Shown: piece by piece, positions 1 through 7,731 of the stretch | Position numbering within the stretch: the stretch's first letter is position 1 | Layout of the letters: every line of letters starts with the position of its first letter | Notes under the pieces: model-generated | Databases searched by the model: none | Seen by the model: only the letters and a program-made list of their open reading frames with translations | What the model was told of the DNA's origin: nothing | Translations under genes and position numbers: made by a program | NCBI RefSeq assembly: GCF_009910675.1 | Contig: NZ_RSEJ01000001.1 | Coordinates: 248,001-312,000, forward strand | DNA length: 64,000 nucleotides | Source: Photobacterium alginatilyticum | GTDB taxonomy: Bacteria; Pseudomonadota; Gammaproteobacteria; Enterobacterales; Vibrionaceae | Reading direction: 5' to 3'

Positions 1-409
1 GCTTAATCTTCCAGATACCGTCGCGACGCTCAAAGCGGAAATGATGTCGGCCACCCAAGATGCCCTCTTTGTCGACCCCGTCTTCTTCGTGAACATGGTA
101 AGCCCAGACATAGCACTCGGCTGTCGCCTTATCGCCGTCAATTTCGATCAGCGGGTTGCTGATACGGTGCTGAGTGACTTTCAGGGCTTTGAACCCTTCC
201 ATTGCAGGCTCAACAAAGGCGTGAGCATTATCGTTATAAAAGAACAGATCCGGGAAGATAGGGTCCTGATGTTCTTCAATCGCATCTTCCCAGTAGGTTG
301 ACTTCATTAGTTCACCGTCAACCCGGTCCAGGGCGCGGGCGAACTTATACATGACTTCTGTCATTTCCTGCTTATCGAGCAGCTCTTGCATCTTTTGTTG
401 CATATTCAT
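1..409 (-). CDS. SnoaL-like / NTF2-fold protein (3' end outside window)
   Basis: The reading frame starts at an ATG at 409 behind an AGGAAA ribosome site and runs off the window edge, so about 136 codons are visible. The protein opens with a charged helix (MNMQQKMQELLDKQEM) followed by YKFARALDRVDGELM and later KATAECYVWAYH and RHHFRFERRDGIWKI. This is the pattern of SnoaL-like polyketide-cyclase/NTF2-fold proteins, which bind small, often aromatic, ligands. No catalytic role can be assigned. It lies 70 bases downstream of the ABM monooxygenase on the same strand and is probably in the same operon, divergent from the LysR gene. The family call is fairly firm; the substrate is unknown. Confidence 0.7.
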   Translation of the reverse strand, partial: MNMQQKMQELLDKQEMTEVMYKFARALDRVDGELMKSTYWEDAIEEHQDPIFPDLFFYNDNAHAFVEPAMEGFKALKVTQHRISNPLIEIDGDKATAECYVWAYHVHEEDGVDKEGILGGRHHFRFERRDGIWKIK

Positions 410-479
410 GATTATTTCCTCGGATTTTCCGCCTCTGGCGAGGCCTGAGGCGGGTTTATGTTATCAACGAAAGCTGGGG

Positions 480-803
480 TTATTTGCTTTCCCATTCATC
501 AATCGGATCCAGTACGGTGAACTTTCGCGGGCTGGCCAGTAGATCCGGCAAGTAGGCTTCGTACGCGTCGCGGTATGATTTGCCTTGCAACTGGTTCTTC
601 ATAAAGTCATCCATTGACGGCTCGTCCCAGCGTTCGTACAGAGTGAACTTGTTAGGGTTGTCGGCGTGGCGGTGAAAATAGGTCGATACAAAGGTATCTT
701 CGTGGGACATCGCCTCGAGGACACCGGTCGCGCCTTTGACAAACTTGTCGACACACTCAGGCTTTACATCAAATTCGACATAAAATACGAGATGGTTAGA
801 CAT
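480..803 (-). CDS. ABM-family putative quinol monooxygenase
   Basis: A 107-residue single-domain protein that fits the antibiotic biosynthesis monooxygenase (ABM, YgiN-like) family, dimeric ferredoxin-like folds that oxidise quinols or related aromatics without a cofactor. Visible family features are the opening strand HLVFYVEFDVKPECVDKF, a central HADNPNKFTLYERWD strand and a C-terminal helix. Length matches the family (about 95-110). The start has AGAGGT upstream. It leads a probable two-gene operon with the SnoaL-like gene and is divergent from the LysR regulator at 1029, the usual arrangement for regulation by that LysR protein. The substrate is not deducible. Confidence 0.75.
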   Translation of the reverse strand: MSNHLVFYVEFDVKPECVDKFVKGATGVLEAMSHEDTFVSTYFHRHADNPNKFTLYERWDEPSMDDFMKNQLQGKSYRDAYEAYLPDLLASPRKFTVLDPIDEWESK

Positions 804-964
804 AATGGTTTACCTCTTAAACGTTATGTTTTCTATTAATCAGGGGCCTGTCGCACCCATTCAGGTAGGCTGCTTTATATTCTTCAGGGCATTTCTGGCC
901 AGTAGGTCTCACTGGTCGGTCATGACTGCTGCCTAACGTTGAAGCAATAATAGGTGCTATCCAA

Positions 965-1006
965 ATCGAATATAAGAATGCTAAAATGAATACCATCTAT
1001 TCGATA
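965..1006. promoter_or_regulatory. candidate LysR operator in the divergent promoter region
   Basis: ATCGAATA at 965-972 and TATTCGAT at 998-1005 form an inverted pair between the divergent ABM operon and the LysR gene. The 11-mer TCTATTCGATA at 996-1006 is repeated exactly at 2071-2081 in front of the CMD-family gene. Position and repetition suggest the binding site of the adjacent LysR protein. This is inference; no binding data are available. Confidence 0.45.
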
Positions 1007-1028
1007 TTTGAATTAATAAGGAAGGTGA

Positions 1029-1928
1029 ATGGATCAGTTAGGTGCAATGCGGGCTTTTATCCGGGTAGTGCAAACTGGCAGTTTTTCAGCGGCGGCCCGA
1101 GAGAAAAACACAACCCAAGCCACAATCAGTAAAAAAGTTGCAGCCCTGGAAACCATGCTGGGTGTCAAGTTGCTAACCAGAAGCAGCCGAGAGCTCTCTT
1201 TGACCCAGGTTGGCGCGGAATACTATGAGAAATGTGTGTCTATCATTGGAGAACTGGATGAAGCGGAAGCAAGTGCTCGCTCCCAGGTGGCTTCACCAAA
1301 AGGGATTATCAGGATCACTGCACCGGTTGTTTTTGGTCGTCTTGTCATCGCGCCAATACTGTCAGAGTTTTTATCCCTCTACCCTGAAATCAAGGTGGAT
1401 TTGGCATTAAGTGACAAGCATGTGGACCTTATCAGCGAAGGTGTTGATGTGGCAATCCGGGCCAGAGAGCTGGAAGATTCATCCCTAATAGCCAGGCATC
1501 TGTTCGACAATCCTATGTTGTTAGTCGCCGCTCCTGAGTACCTGGCTCAACACGGTGAACCTAAAGAGCCCACTGAATTACGACGCCATAATTGCCTGGT
1601 GTATTCGATGCTGAAAACTGTCAACATTTGGCATTTTTTCCATCAGGATAAGAATATCTCCGTCGCTGTTAATGGCAACTTTCAGGGCGATAACGGTGAT
1701 GTGATCCTTAAGCTGGTTCTTGATGGAACGGGACTTGCCCAGCTACCGGTTTGGATGGTCGATGAACATCTTAAATCGGGTGAGCTGAAACAGATTTTGT
1801 CTGATTTTGTAGCAAAACCACTTCCTTTTAATGCGATTTATCCTCAAAGTCGCTATGTGCCGCTTAAAGTTCGATGCTTTGTCGATTTCTTGAAACAAAA
1901 GTTATCTGATAAAACTCTTTATCAGTAA
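1029..1928 (+). CDS. LysR-family transcriptional regulator
   Basis: A 299-residue protein with a LysR-type winged helix-turn-helix at residues 1-60 (GSFSAAAREKNTTQATISKK, then LETMLGVKLLTRSSRELSLT) and a periplasmic-binding-like effector domain from about residue 90 (IRITAPVVFGRLVIAPIL, DLALSDKHVDLISEGVDVAI). It belongs to the CrgA/YafC-like branch whose members often control quinone or reductase genes. The ATG follows AAGGAAGG. It is divergent from the ABM/SnoaL pair and upstream of the CMD and old-yellow-enzyme genes. A shared 11-mer in both promoter regions suggests it controls both sides. The ligand is unknown. Confidence 0.9.
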   Translation: MDQLGAMRAFIRVVQTGSFSAAAREKNTTQATISKKVAALETMLGVKLLTRSSRELSLTQVGAEYYEKCVSIIGELDEAEASARSQVASPKGIIRITAPVVFGRLVIAPILSEFLSLYPEIKVDLALSDKHVDLISEGVDVAIRARELEDSSLIARHLFDNPMLLVAAPEYLAQHGEPKEPTELRRHNCLVYSMLKTVNIWHFFHQDKNISVAVNGNFQGDNGDVILKLVLDGTGLAQLPVWMVDEHLKSGELKQILSDFVAKPLPFNAIYPQSRYVPLKVRCFVDFLKQKLSDKTLYQ

Positions 1929-2070
1929 ATTGCCGGCTACTAGGCTGGCAATAACAATTCTCTCCGGCATACAGAGCCGGATCTCCCCATTTTGTGAAAT
2001 ATCAAATAAGTGCAATTTACCCATTCTATTAATTCTTTATTGGAATAGTTGCTATTCATATTCCATGTCT

Positions 2071-2081
2071 TCTATTCGATA
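2071..2081 (+). promoter_or_regulatory. second copy of candidate LysR operator
   Basis: TCTATTCGATA here is identical to the copy at 996-1006. It sits 57 bases before the CMD-family start codon. A related half, GCTATTC, occurs at 2051-2057. This is read as a regulator site linking the two transcription units. Confidence 0.4.
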
Positions 2082-2137
2082 AGCATGTCGGTTATCTTTC
2101 TTCCATCGCAAAACAACGGCTTTGTGGAGGGGGGATA

Positions 2138-2698
2138 ATGAGTAAATTTATCAAGTACAGCCAATATAACGCACCACAAGACTCTCTGGCTCAGCTTGAG
2201 GCAGCGAAAGCATCAATGGGCTTTGTGCCGAATCTGCTCGGTTACATGGCCGAATCATCGGTTCTGCTCAATAGCTATGTCTATCTGTCTGAGCAAACCG
2301 GTAAAACAGACTTAACCCCGACCGAGCGTCAGGTGGTACTGATGACAGTCAATCGTTTTCATGAATGTCGATACTGCATGGCAGGTCATACCCAGTACGC
2401 TGAGACGCACGGGGTGGATATGGCAGTGATCAATGCCATTCGCGATGACCAGCCGATAGGGAATCCCAAATTAGCCACGCTACGCAGTTTCGCACTAAAG
2501 CTTGTCGAGCAGCGCGGGGTGATGTCACAGACGCTGGTTGACGCTTTTTTTAAGTCCGGTTACAGCCAGCAAAACGCACTGGAAGTAATTGCCCTGATCA
2601 CTTTAAAGGTAATGAGCAATTACACCAATCATTTAGTCGGCACAGAGCTCGATGGTATATCCATGGCCAAGCGCTGGTCACCAGCCAGTGAACGTTAA
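2138..2698 (+). CDS. carboxymuconolactone decarboxylase (CMD/AhpD-like) family protein
   Basis: A 186-residue all-helical protein of the CMD family. The redox pair C77-R-Y-C80 followed by H84 (ECRYCMAGH) is the AhpD-type CxxC/His active site, so a peroxidase or thiol-redox role is more likely than decarboxylation. The segment KASMGFVPNLLGYMAES near residues 25-41 is typical of the family. The ATG follows a very strong GGAGGGGGG site. The gene sits between the LysR gene and the old yellow enzyme, with an SDR relic in between, which suggests a stress or electrophile detoxification cluster. The partner reductase is not identified. Confidence 0.85.
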   Translation: MSKFIKYSQYNAPQDSLAQLEAAKASMGFVPNLLGYMAESSVLLNSYVYLSEQTGKTDLTPTERQVVLMTVNRFHECRYCMAGHTQYAETHGVDMAVINAIRDDQPIGNPKLATLRSFALKLVEQRGVMSQTLVDAFFKSGYSQQNALEVIALITLKVMSNYTNHLVGTELDGISMAKRWSPASER

Positions 2699-2728
2699 AT
2701 ACGAAGTTGTAAATTAAAGGAAACCGTT

Positions 2729-2864
2729 ATGACTAAGAAACGGAAGGTAAAGTGGCCGCTATTGCCGGCGGTATGAACCAGACTCGCTGGGCAAATTAAT
2801 CCTGAACGGGGTTATCCCGGGTAAACCAGGTTTAGCCGGGACTGAGGCCAGTAAAACGATTTAA
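2729..2864 (+). pseudogene. remnant of a short-chain dehydrogenase (SDR) gene
   Basis: Behind an AAAGGA site, an ATG encodes MTKK. After a one-base shift the frame reads EGKVAAIAGGMNQT, which resembles the nucleotide-binding start of an SDR (GKVAAITGG...). After another break the sequence reads LNGVIPGKPGLAGTEASK, resembling the central SDR region before the catalytic Tyr-Lys (LN.S..G..G..G...YSASK). About 45 codons are left of roughly 250, so most of the gene has been deleted. It sits between the CMD gene and the old yellow enzyme in the same orientation, so the ancestral operon likely had an SDR here. The identification rests on short motifs. Confidence 0.5.
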
Positions 2865-2881
2865 AGCAAGGTAAGTATTCT

Positions 2882-3919
2882 ATGAACCAAGATATCCTGT
2901 TTAACAATTTTGAGCTCAGCGGTGATCTTACTCTGAGCAACCGTATTGTTATGGCTCCCATGAACCGCAGCATGGCTGATGATAACCTGGTACCGACCGA
3001 TGCGATGGCCGATTACTACGCCCGACGTGCCGATACTGGCCTGATCATCACCGAGTCTCTGATGATATCGCCAAGCGCCCAGGGGTATCCCAATACCCCA
3101 GCCATTTTCACTCCGGCACAGGTAGAAGGCTGGAAAAAGGTGGTTAGGAGAGTCCATGAAAAAGGCGGCAAAATTTTCGCCCAGATCTGGCATACCGGCC
3201 GGGTCTCACACCCTATCTATCTCAATGGTGAAAAGCCTATAGCGCCTTCGGCCGTTGCCTTGAAGGGACGCGTACCTCGTACTGACGATCTGCAATATGA
3301 TGTGCCGCGTGAAATGACAGAGGCAGAAATCCGCCAGATGATTCAGGACTTCGCTCAGGCGGCAGCTAATGCTCGTGAAGCCGGTTTTGATGGTGTGGAG
3401 ATCCACGCTGCTAATGGTTACCTGCTGGATCAGTTTCTGCATTGGGATACCAACCGTCGTACAGATGACTGGGGTGGCAGTGAAGAGAATATGGCCCGTA
3501 TTCTGTTTGAAGTACTGGATGCGGTGAAGCAGGAAATTACCCATGTCGGCCTACGTGTATCACCGGTGGGCTATTTACACTTGGAACATGATGATCGCGA
3601 TAAAGCCGTCTCGGATTATGTCTTGCAACGCCTTAATCAATACGATCTTACCTATGTTCACACGGGGATGTTTGAAGACAGTGAGCAGGAGCATCTTGCC
3701 GGCACGGTAACCCAATATATCCGCAGTCTTTATAAAGGCATTGTGATCGCGTGTGGAGGCTATGATGCTGAGCGGGGCCGCAAGACGTTACACAAGGGGG
3801 ATGCAGATCTGATCGCTATCGGCCGTCCGCTGATCGCCAACCCGGATTACGTTGAAAAGGTGCGTACCCGACAGCCGCTAACCACTTACAGCGTTGAGAT
3901 GCTGAACGAGCTGGTATGA
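2882..3919 (+). CDS. old yellow enzyme family alkene reductase (NemA-like)
   Basis: A 345-residue FMN-dependent TIM-barrel oxidoreductase that reduces activated C=C bonds, nitroesters or quinones with NAD(P)H. The substrate-binding trio H175-x-x-N178-x-Y180 (HAANGYLLDQFLH) is intact, as are the flavin contacts SNRIVMAPMNRS near residue 19 and QIWHTGR near 101, and the phosphate-binding C-terminal GRPLIANPDY. Length is normal for NemA/OYE enzymes. It is last in the run CMD gene, SDR relic, OYE and is probably co-transcribed. Its substrate in this organism is unknown, but the context of quinone and peroxide genes suggests detoxification of reactive electrophiles. Confidence 0.93.
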   Translation: MNQDILFNNFELSGDLTLSNRIVMAPMNRSMADDNLVPTDAMADYYARRADTGLIITESLMISPSAQGYPNTPAIFTPAQVEGWKKVVRRVHEKGGKIFAQIWHTGRVSHPIYLNGEKPIAPSAVALKGRVPRTDDLQYDVPREMTEAEIRQMIQDFAQAAANAREAGFDGVEIHAANGYLLDQFLHWDTNRRTDDWGGSEENMARILFEVLDAVKQEITHVGLRVSPVGYLHLEHDDRDKAVSDYVLQRLNQYDLTYVHTGMFEDSEQEHLAGTVTQYIRSLYKGIVIACGGYDAERGRKTLHKGDADLIAIGRPLIANPDYVEKVRTRQPLTTYSVEMLNELV

Positions 3920-3983
3920 CGAAAGAAAGGAATGTTTAAGAATTTAGCTCATGTAGTGCCACAACATTAAAGAGAGTATTACT

Positions 3984-4120
3984 ATGCAATATATAAAAAT
4001 GGAAAAGACTTTCGTCAAAAATATGAAGAGAATTTGCCGAAAATGCTGACAAGCCCCCCGAGTTATTACTTTCCTGAAATTGCTAAAAGAGTGTCATCAA
4101 TAAAATCATTCCTTTATTAG
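3984..4120 (+). pseudogene. decayed short gene fragment, unrecognised
   Basis: An ATG behind AAAGAGAG opens a frame that soon stops. The next frame stays open from the same spot and reads KNGKDFRQKYEENLPKMLT, then SPPSYYFPEIAKRVSS up to the TAG at 4118. The composition looks protein-like, but I do not recognise the family. It is probably a frameshifted remnant in a zone where neighbours are also decaying. The rest of the gap up to 4400 is AT-rich, with one GGCGAAT hairpin near 4140-4168. Confidence 0.3.
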
Positions 4121-4400
4121 GTCATTACACTGGTACCTTATTCGCCTGTTGTGCTAAGACGGGCGAATAGCTATTCCGATATTAGTTGTGCTGAGTAGTC
4201 TCACCGATTACACGTAATATTATTTTTCAACTAGTTAATATAAATAACCCTAGTCTATCAAATTAATCGAACAACTTAGTCGAATTCTCCTGATGGTTAA
4301 GGTTCGAAATAGGTAAAATTATATAGATTATCTTTCATTACTTTCTTTAAATATGGGAAGCGGGAGCTAAAAATGAAGTTCAGGAATACAAAGGAAAGTT

Positions 4401-4774
4401 ATGTATAGGACACCCAATGATGTACCAGGCGCAAGCAAGTTCGAAAAAATGGCTGCTCATGCCATGCATTGGAGCCTATACGCTGTCATGATTATTCTGC
4501 CAATAACGGCTATATGGAAACCAAATTAGATACTAACTTTTTCTTTCTATTTGAGATTCCAAAATTTAATGACACAGCGATGTATTCTATTATTGTTGAA
4601 CAGTGGTTGCGAACTGACTGGGAGCATTTTGAACCAATTGTCGATACAATCCATAAAAATACGGGTGCATATATTTATTGGATTCTGATTATTTTACACG
4701 CTGGAGCTGCGTTTTATCATCATTTTGCTCGAAAATATATTGTCCTAAAACGGATGGTGCCTTGGATAAGATAA
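4401..4774 (+). pseudogene. frameshifted, truncated cytochrome b561 family gene
   Basis: An ATG at 4401 with AAGGAAAG upstream encodes about 40 residues including HAMHWSLYAVMIILPIT, a membrane helix with the histidine typical of b561. A one-base loss near 4503 throws it out of frame. The other frame continues with GYMETKLDTNFFFLFEIPKF, then HKNTGAYIYWILIILHAGAA, FYHHFARKYIVLKRMVPW, matching the heme-ligand helices and C-terminus of bacterial b561 (diheme quinol:oxidoreductase). The N-terminal first helix is also missing compared with the usual 175-180 residues. Both the frameshift and the short N-terminus argue for a dead gene. Confidence 0.75.
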
Positions 4775-4971
4775 TAAGTTTATTACGCTGCAATAATACA
4801 TTAAGTATTAAGCTTGTTAGTCGGTAGAGGAAATTAGTAGCCGCATTGTTTTGGTCAATCTCCCTTCTTATTGAGATAGAAATCATAAAAAGACTATTCT
4901 CTTGAGACCGGGTAATGCTTTAGGGGTATCATGCGCAACAAGTGCATATACCAATGTGGAGTATTACGGTT

Positions 4972-5985
4972 GTGAAAATTTGTGGCGCTTTATCCTGTAA
5001 ATCGAAAAAAGTGGCATTGTCTGCTTTATTTTCGGCTGTAGTTTCGTTGTCCGCTTCGGCAGCGATGGCCGCTCCTTCCGGGAAGGATATGTCGATTTGG
5101 TTTGATGTCGGCGGTCCGGTAGGTGGCCCGTACGCAACGGTTGTTCAAAACGGCGCGACACAGGCGGCGGGTGATCTGGGGGTAGATCTGCGTGTGATGT
5201 ACTCAGACTGGCAGCCACAAAAGATGATCGAGAACTTCAAGCTGGCTTTGGCGGCCAAACCAACGGGTATTGTGGTAATGGGGCATCCGGGTGACAGTGC
5301 CTACGAGGGCTTGGTTGATGAAGCGTTTAGCAAAGGGGTACAGGTAACGTCAGTGGATACAGCCCTTCCTGGCACGATGTCGGCCGAGCAAAGTAAAGGG
5401 TTCGGCTATGTCGGCGTGAGTAATGCAGCTCGTGGTGTCCATTTGGCCAAAGAAGCGTTGCGCCGTGGCCAATTCAAGGCGGGAGACCAAGCACTGGTTT
5501 GGGGCATTAAAGATATCGCCGAGCGCAGTGATTCTACCCGTGGGTTGATAAGTACGCTTGAAGACGCCGGGCTTGCTGTCGACTTTCTTCAGATCTCACC
5601 GGAAACAGATAAAGATCCTTCTCTTGGAACCAATGTGATCACGGCGTATCTGGCGCGTAACCCTAAAGTAAAACTGATTATGGTGGATCATGGCGCACTG
5701 ACTTCGCAAATGGGGAATTTCTTGCGCAATGCCGGAGTTCGTCCGCAAGAGCTGTATGTCGCCGGGTTTAGCCTTTCGCCAGCTACAGCGGATGCGATTA
5801 AAACCGGTTATGTCCAGCTGGTGGCCGATAGTCAGCCGTACTTGATGGGTTACCTGTCGGTGGTGCAGGTTGTGCTGAGCAAGCGTTATGGTTTCTCTGG
5901 CCTTGATATCAATACCGGAGCGGGTTTTGTCAACCAGAGCAATATTGATTTTATTGCTCCCTTGGCGGCAAAAGGCATTCGTTAA
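4972..5985 (+). CDS. sugar ABC transporter substrate-binding protein (RbsB-like)
   Basis: A periplasmic binding protein of the ribose/galactose type (periplasmic binding protein domain 4), 337 residues from the GTG at 4972, chosen because GGAG lies at 4958-4961. A GTG at 4942 and an ATG at 4954 are in frame but lack good ribosome sites. A signal peptide ends near SASAAMA-AP. Ligand-domain signatures include TGIVVMGHPGDSAYEGLVDE and GFGYVGVSNAARGVHLAKEA. It heads a four-gene operon with a single-domain ATPase, a permease and a family-4 glycosidase, overlapping the ATPase start. The likely ligand is a glycoside cleaved by that glycosidase; the identity is not deducible. Confidence 0.88.
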   Translation: MKICGALSCKSKKVALSALFSAVVSLSASAAMAAPSGKDMSIWFDVGGPVGGPYATVVQNGATQAAGDLGVDLRVMYSDWQPQKMIENFKLALAAKPTGIVVMGHPGDSAYEGLVDEAFSKGVQVTSVDTALPGTMSAEQSKGFGYVGVSNAARGVHLAKEALRRGQFKAGDQALVWGIKDIAERSDSTRGLISTLEDAGLAVDFLQISPETDKDPSLGTNVITAYLARNPKVKLIMVDHGALTSQMGNFLRNAGVRPQELYVAGFSLSPATADAIKTGYVQLVADSQPYLMGYLSVVQVVLSKRYGFSGLDINTGAGFVNQSNIDFIAPLAAKGIR

Positions 5986-6740
5986 TGACGGAGCGAGTGC
6001 TTGAATTGACCGGGTTGAACAAATGGTTTGGCCCGGTTCATGCGTTGAAAAACATTCACTTTTCGCTCAATCGTGGTGAAGTGTGCGCGCTGCTCGGTGA
6101 TAACGGTGCAGGAAAATCGACCCTTATTAAGTTGATCGCCGGTGCTGAGCAAATTGAGGATGGCCAGTTGCTGATTGGCGGAGATAAAGTACAAACTCAC
6201 CGTTACTCGGTACAGCAGGCCCGCCAGTTAGGTATTGAAACCGTTTATCAATCTGGCTCTCTCGGTGAGCAGCAGCCAGTTTGGCGAAACCTGTTTCTTG
6301 GCCGGCATTTTCGCAACAGATTGGGGTTTATTGATCACAAAGAAGAGCGCAGACAAGCTGCTCAGCTTCTCAAGACTCTGGATTTTCGTGGTGTCGGGGC
6401 CAATATCGATGCGCCGGTGAGTTCACTCTCTGGCGGTGAACGCCAGGGGTTGGCTATTGGCCGAGCCATGTTATTTGATGCTCGGGTGGTGATCCTGGAT
6501 GAACCAACAACAGCGTTGTCGGTGGGCGAGGTCGAAAAGGTTTTGTGTTTTATCGAGGCCTTAAAGTCGCAGGGCAGAGCATGTTTGCTGATCACCCATA
6601 ACATGAATGATGCCTACCGGGTTGCCGACAGGTTTGTAGTGATGGATCGCGGCAGTATCGTGGCGGAATATCGAAAATCACAGATGACCCAGTCTTCGCT
6701 GCAGTTGGCGTTGCTGGATGCTGTCGGAAGAGGGGCCTGA
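5985..6740 (+). CDS. sugar ABC transporter ATP-binding protein (single domain)
   Basis: A 251-residue ATPase with Walker A GDNGAGKST (38-46), signature LSGGE (148-152) and Walker B VVILDEP (168-174). RbsA-type sugar ATPases usually carry two fused ABC domains (about 500 residues). This one has only one, as in the half-size ATPases of some ribose-type transporters, so it should act as a homodimer. The start ATG overlaps the stop of the binding protein by one base, and its stop overlaps the permease start, so the three are translationally coupled. It acts at the inner membrane. Confidence 0.92.
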   Translation: MTERVLELTGLNKWFGPVHALKNIHFSLNRGEVCALLGDNGAGKSTLIKLIAGAEQIEDGQLLIGGDKVQTHRYSVQQARQLGIETVYQSGSLGEQQPVWRNLFLGRHFRNRLGFIDHKEERRQAAQLLKTLDFRGVGANIDAPVSSLSGGERQGLAIGRAMLFDARVVILDEPTTALSVGEVEKVLCFIEALKSQGRACLLITHNMNDAYRVADRFVVMDRGSIVAEYRKSQMTQSSLQLALLDAVGRGA

Positions 6741-7729
6741 TGAATACTTTCATGCTACGTCATCGGGTTCCGGTGTTAACAGCGTTTATCCTCGTTGTTC
6801 TCTGGGGGGTATTTACGGTATCTAGCCCGGAGACTTTTCTCCATGGTCGTATTTACATCTCTTTCATGTCGACGATCCCGTTTACGGCGATGCTGGCTTT
6901 TGCTTTGACCTTGCTGATCATTGCACGTGAAATCGACATGAGTTTCCCGGCTGTTGTTGCGCTGGGTGGTTTTGTGTTCTCCCAGATATTCCAGCTTACC
7001 CAGTCGCCCATACTGGCATTTGGTTCGGCGATTGCTGCGGGCATCGCGTGCGGTATTCTGAATGGGGTACTGGTGGTGTATTTCCGTATTCCTTCAATAA
7101 TTGCCACCATCGGCACTCAGTTCTTTCTTGGTGGCCTGACAACCGTGCTGGCTGACGGCCTTGCGCTGAGTATTCCGCAAGTGCGTGATAGCTGGATTCA
7201 CTCTCTGATGGTCGGCCGTATTGCCGAGTTCATCCCGGCCCAGGTACTGTGGGCGCTTTCGATGGTTTTCTTGCTCTGGCTGATCCTCTCTCGTCATGTA
7301 TTCGGTGATAACGTCAATTTTATTGGCGATAACCCAAAAGCGGCACGCGTGATGGGGGTACCGGTTGAGCGTACTCGCCTGATGCTATTTATGCTGATGG
7401 GCGCGATATCGGCTTTGGTCGGGGTGTTTGTCAGCCTTGAGATGAGCAGCTGGTGGCCCAATCAGGGGCAGGGTTACATGCTATTGGTATTTGCTTCGGT
7501 ATTCATTGGCGGCACGTCTGTCCTTGGTGGCCGCGGCACTTTGATTGGCACCCTATTTGGTGCCTGCATTATCGGTATATTGGAAGCCGGGATTATTAGC
7601 GCCGGATTGGCCGGCTTTTGGACTCGCCTGATCTACGGTGTCACCATTCTTGTTTCGTTGATGGTCCATAGCATGATGCTGAAACAGCACATGGGATCAT
7701 GGCGGCGGTTACTTTTTAATAAGGGATAG
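6740..7729 (+). CDS. sugar ABC transporter permease (RbsC-like)
   Basis: A 329-residue polytopic inner-membrane protein of the ribose/branched-chain permease family. The recognisable segment AREIDMSFPAVVALGGFVFS near residues 61-80 is the family's conserved sequence after the second helix (usual form IDLSVG). SVFIGGTSVLGGRGTLIGTL near 255-275 is the C-terminal GG-G-G motif. Its ATG overlaps the stop of the ATPase. It forms the translocation path of the transporter encoded by this operon and is followed two bases later by the glycosidase gene. Confidence 0.92.
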   Translation: MNTFMLRHRVPVLTAFILVVLWGVFTVSSPETFLHGRIYISFMSTIPFTAMLAFALTLLIIAREIDMSFPAVVALGGFVFSQIFQLTQSPILAFGSAIAAGIACGILNGVLVVYFRIPSIIATIGTQFFLGGLTTVLADGLALSIPQVRDSWIHSLMVGRIAEFIPAQVLWALSMVFLLWLILSRHVFGDNVNFIGDNPKAARVMGVPVERTRLMLFMLMGAISALVGVFVSLEMSSWWPNQGQGYMLLVFASVFIGGTSVLGGRGTLIGTLFGACIIGILEAGIISAGLAGFWTRLIYGVTILVSLMVHSMMLKQHMGSWRRLLFNKG

Positions 7730-7731
7730 AT

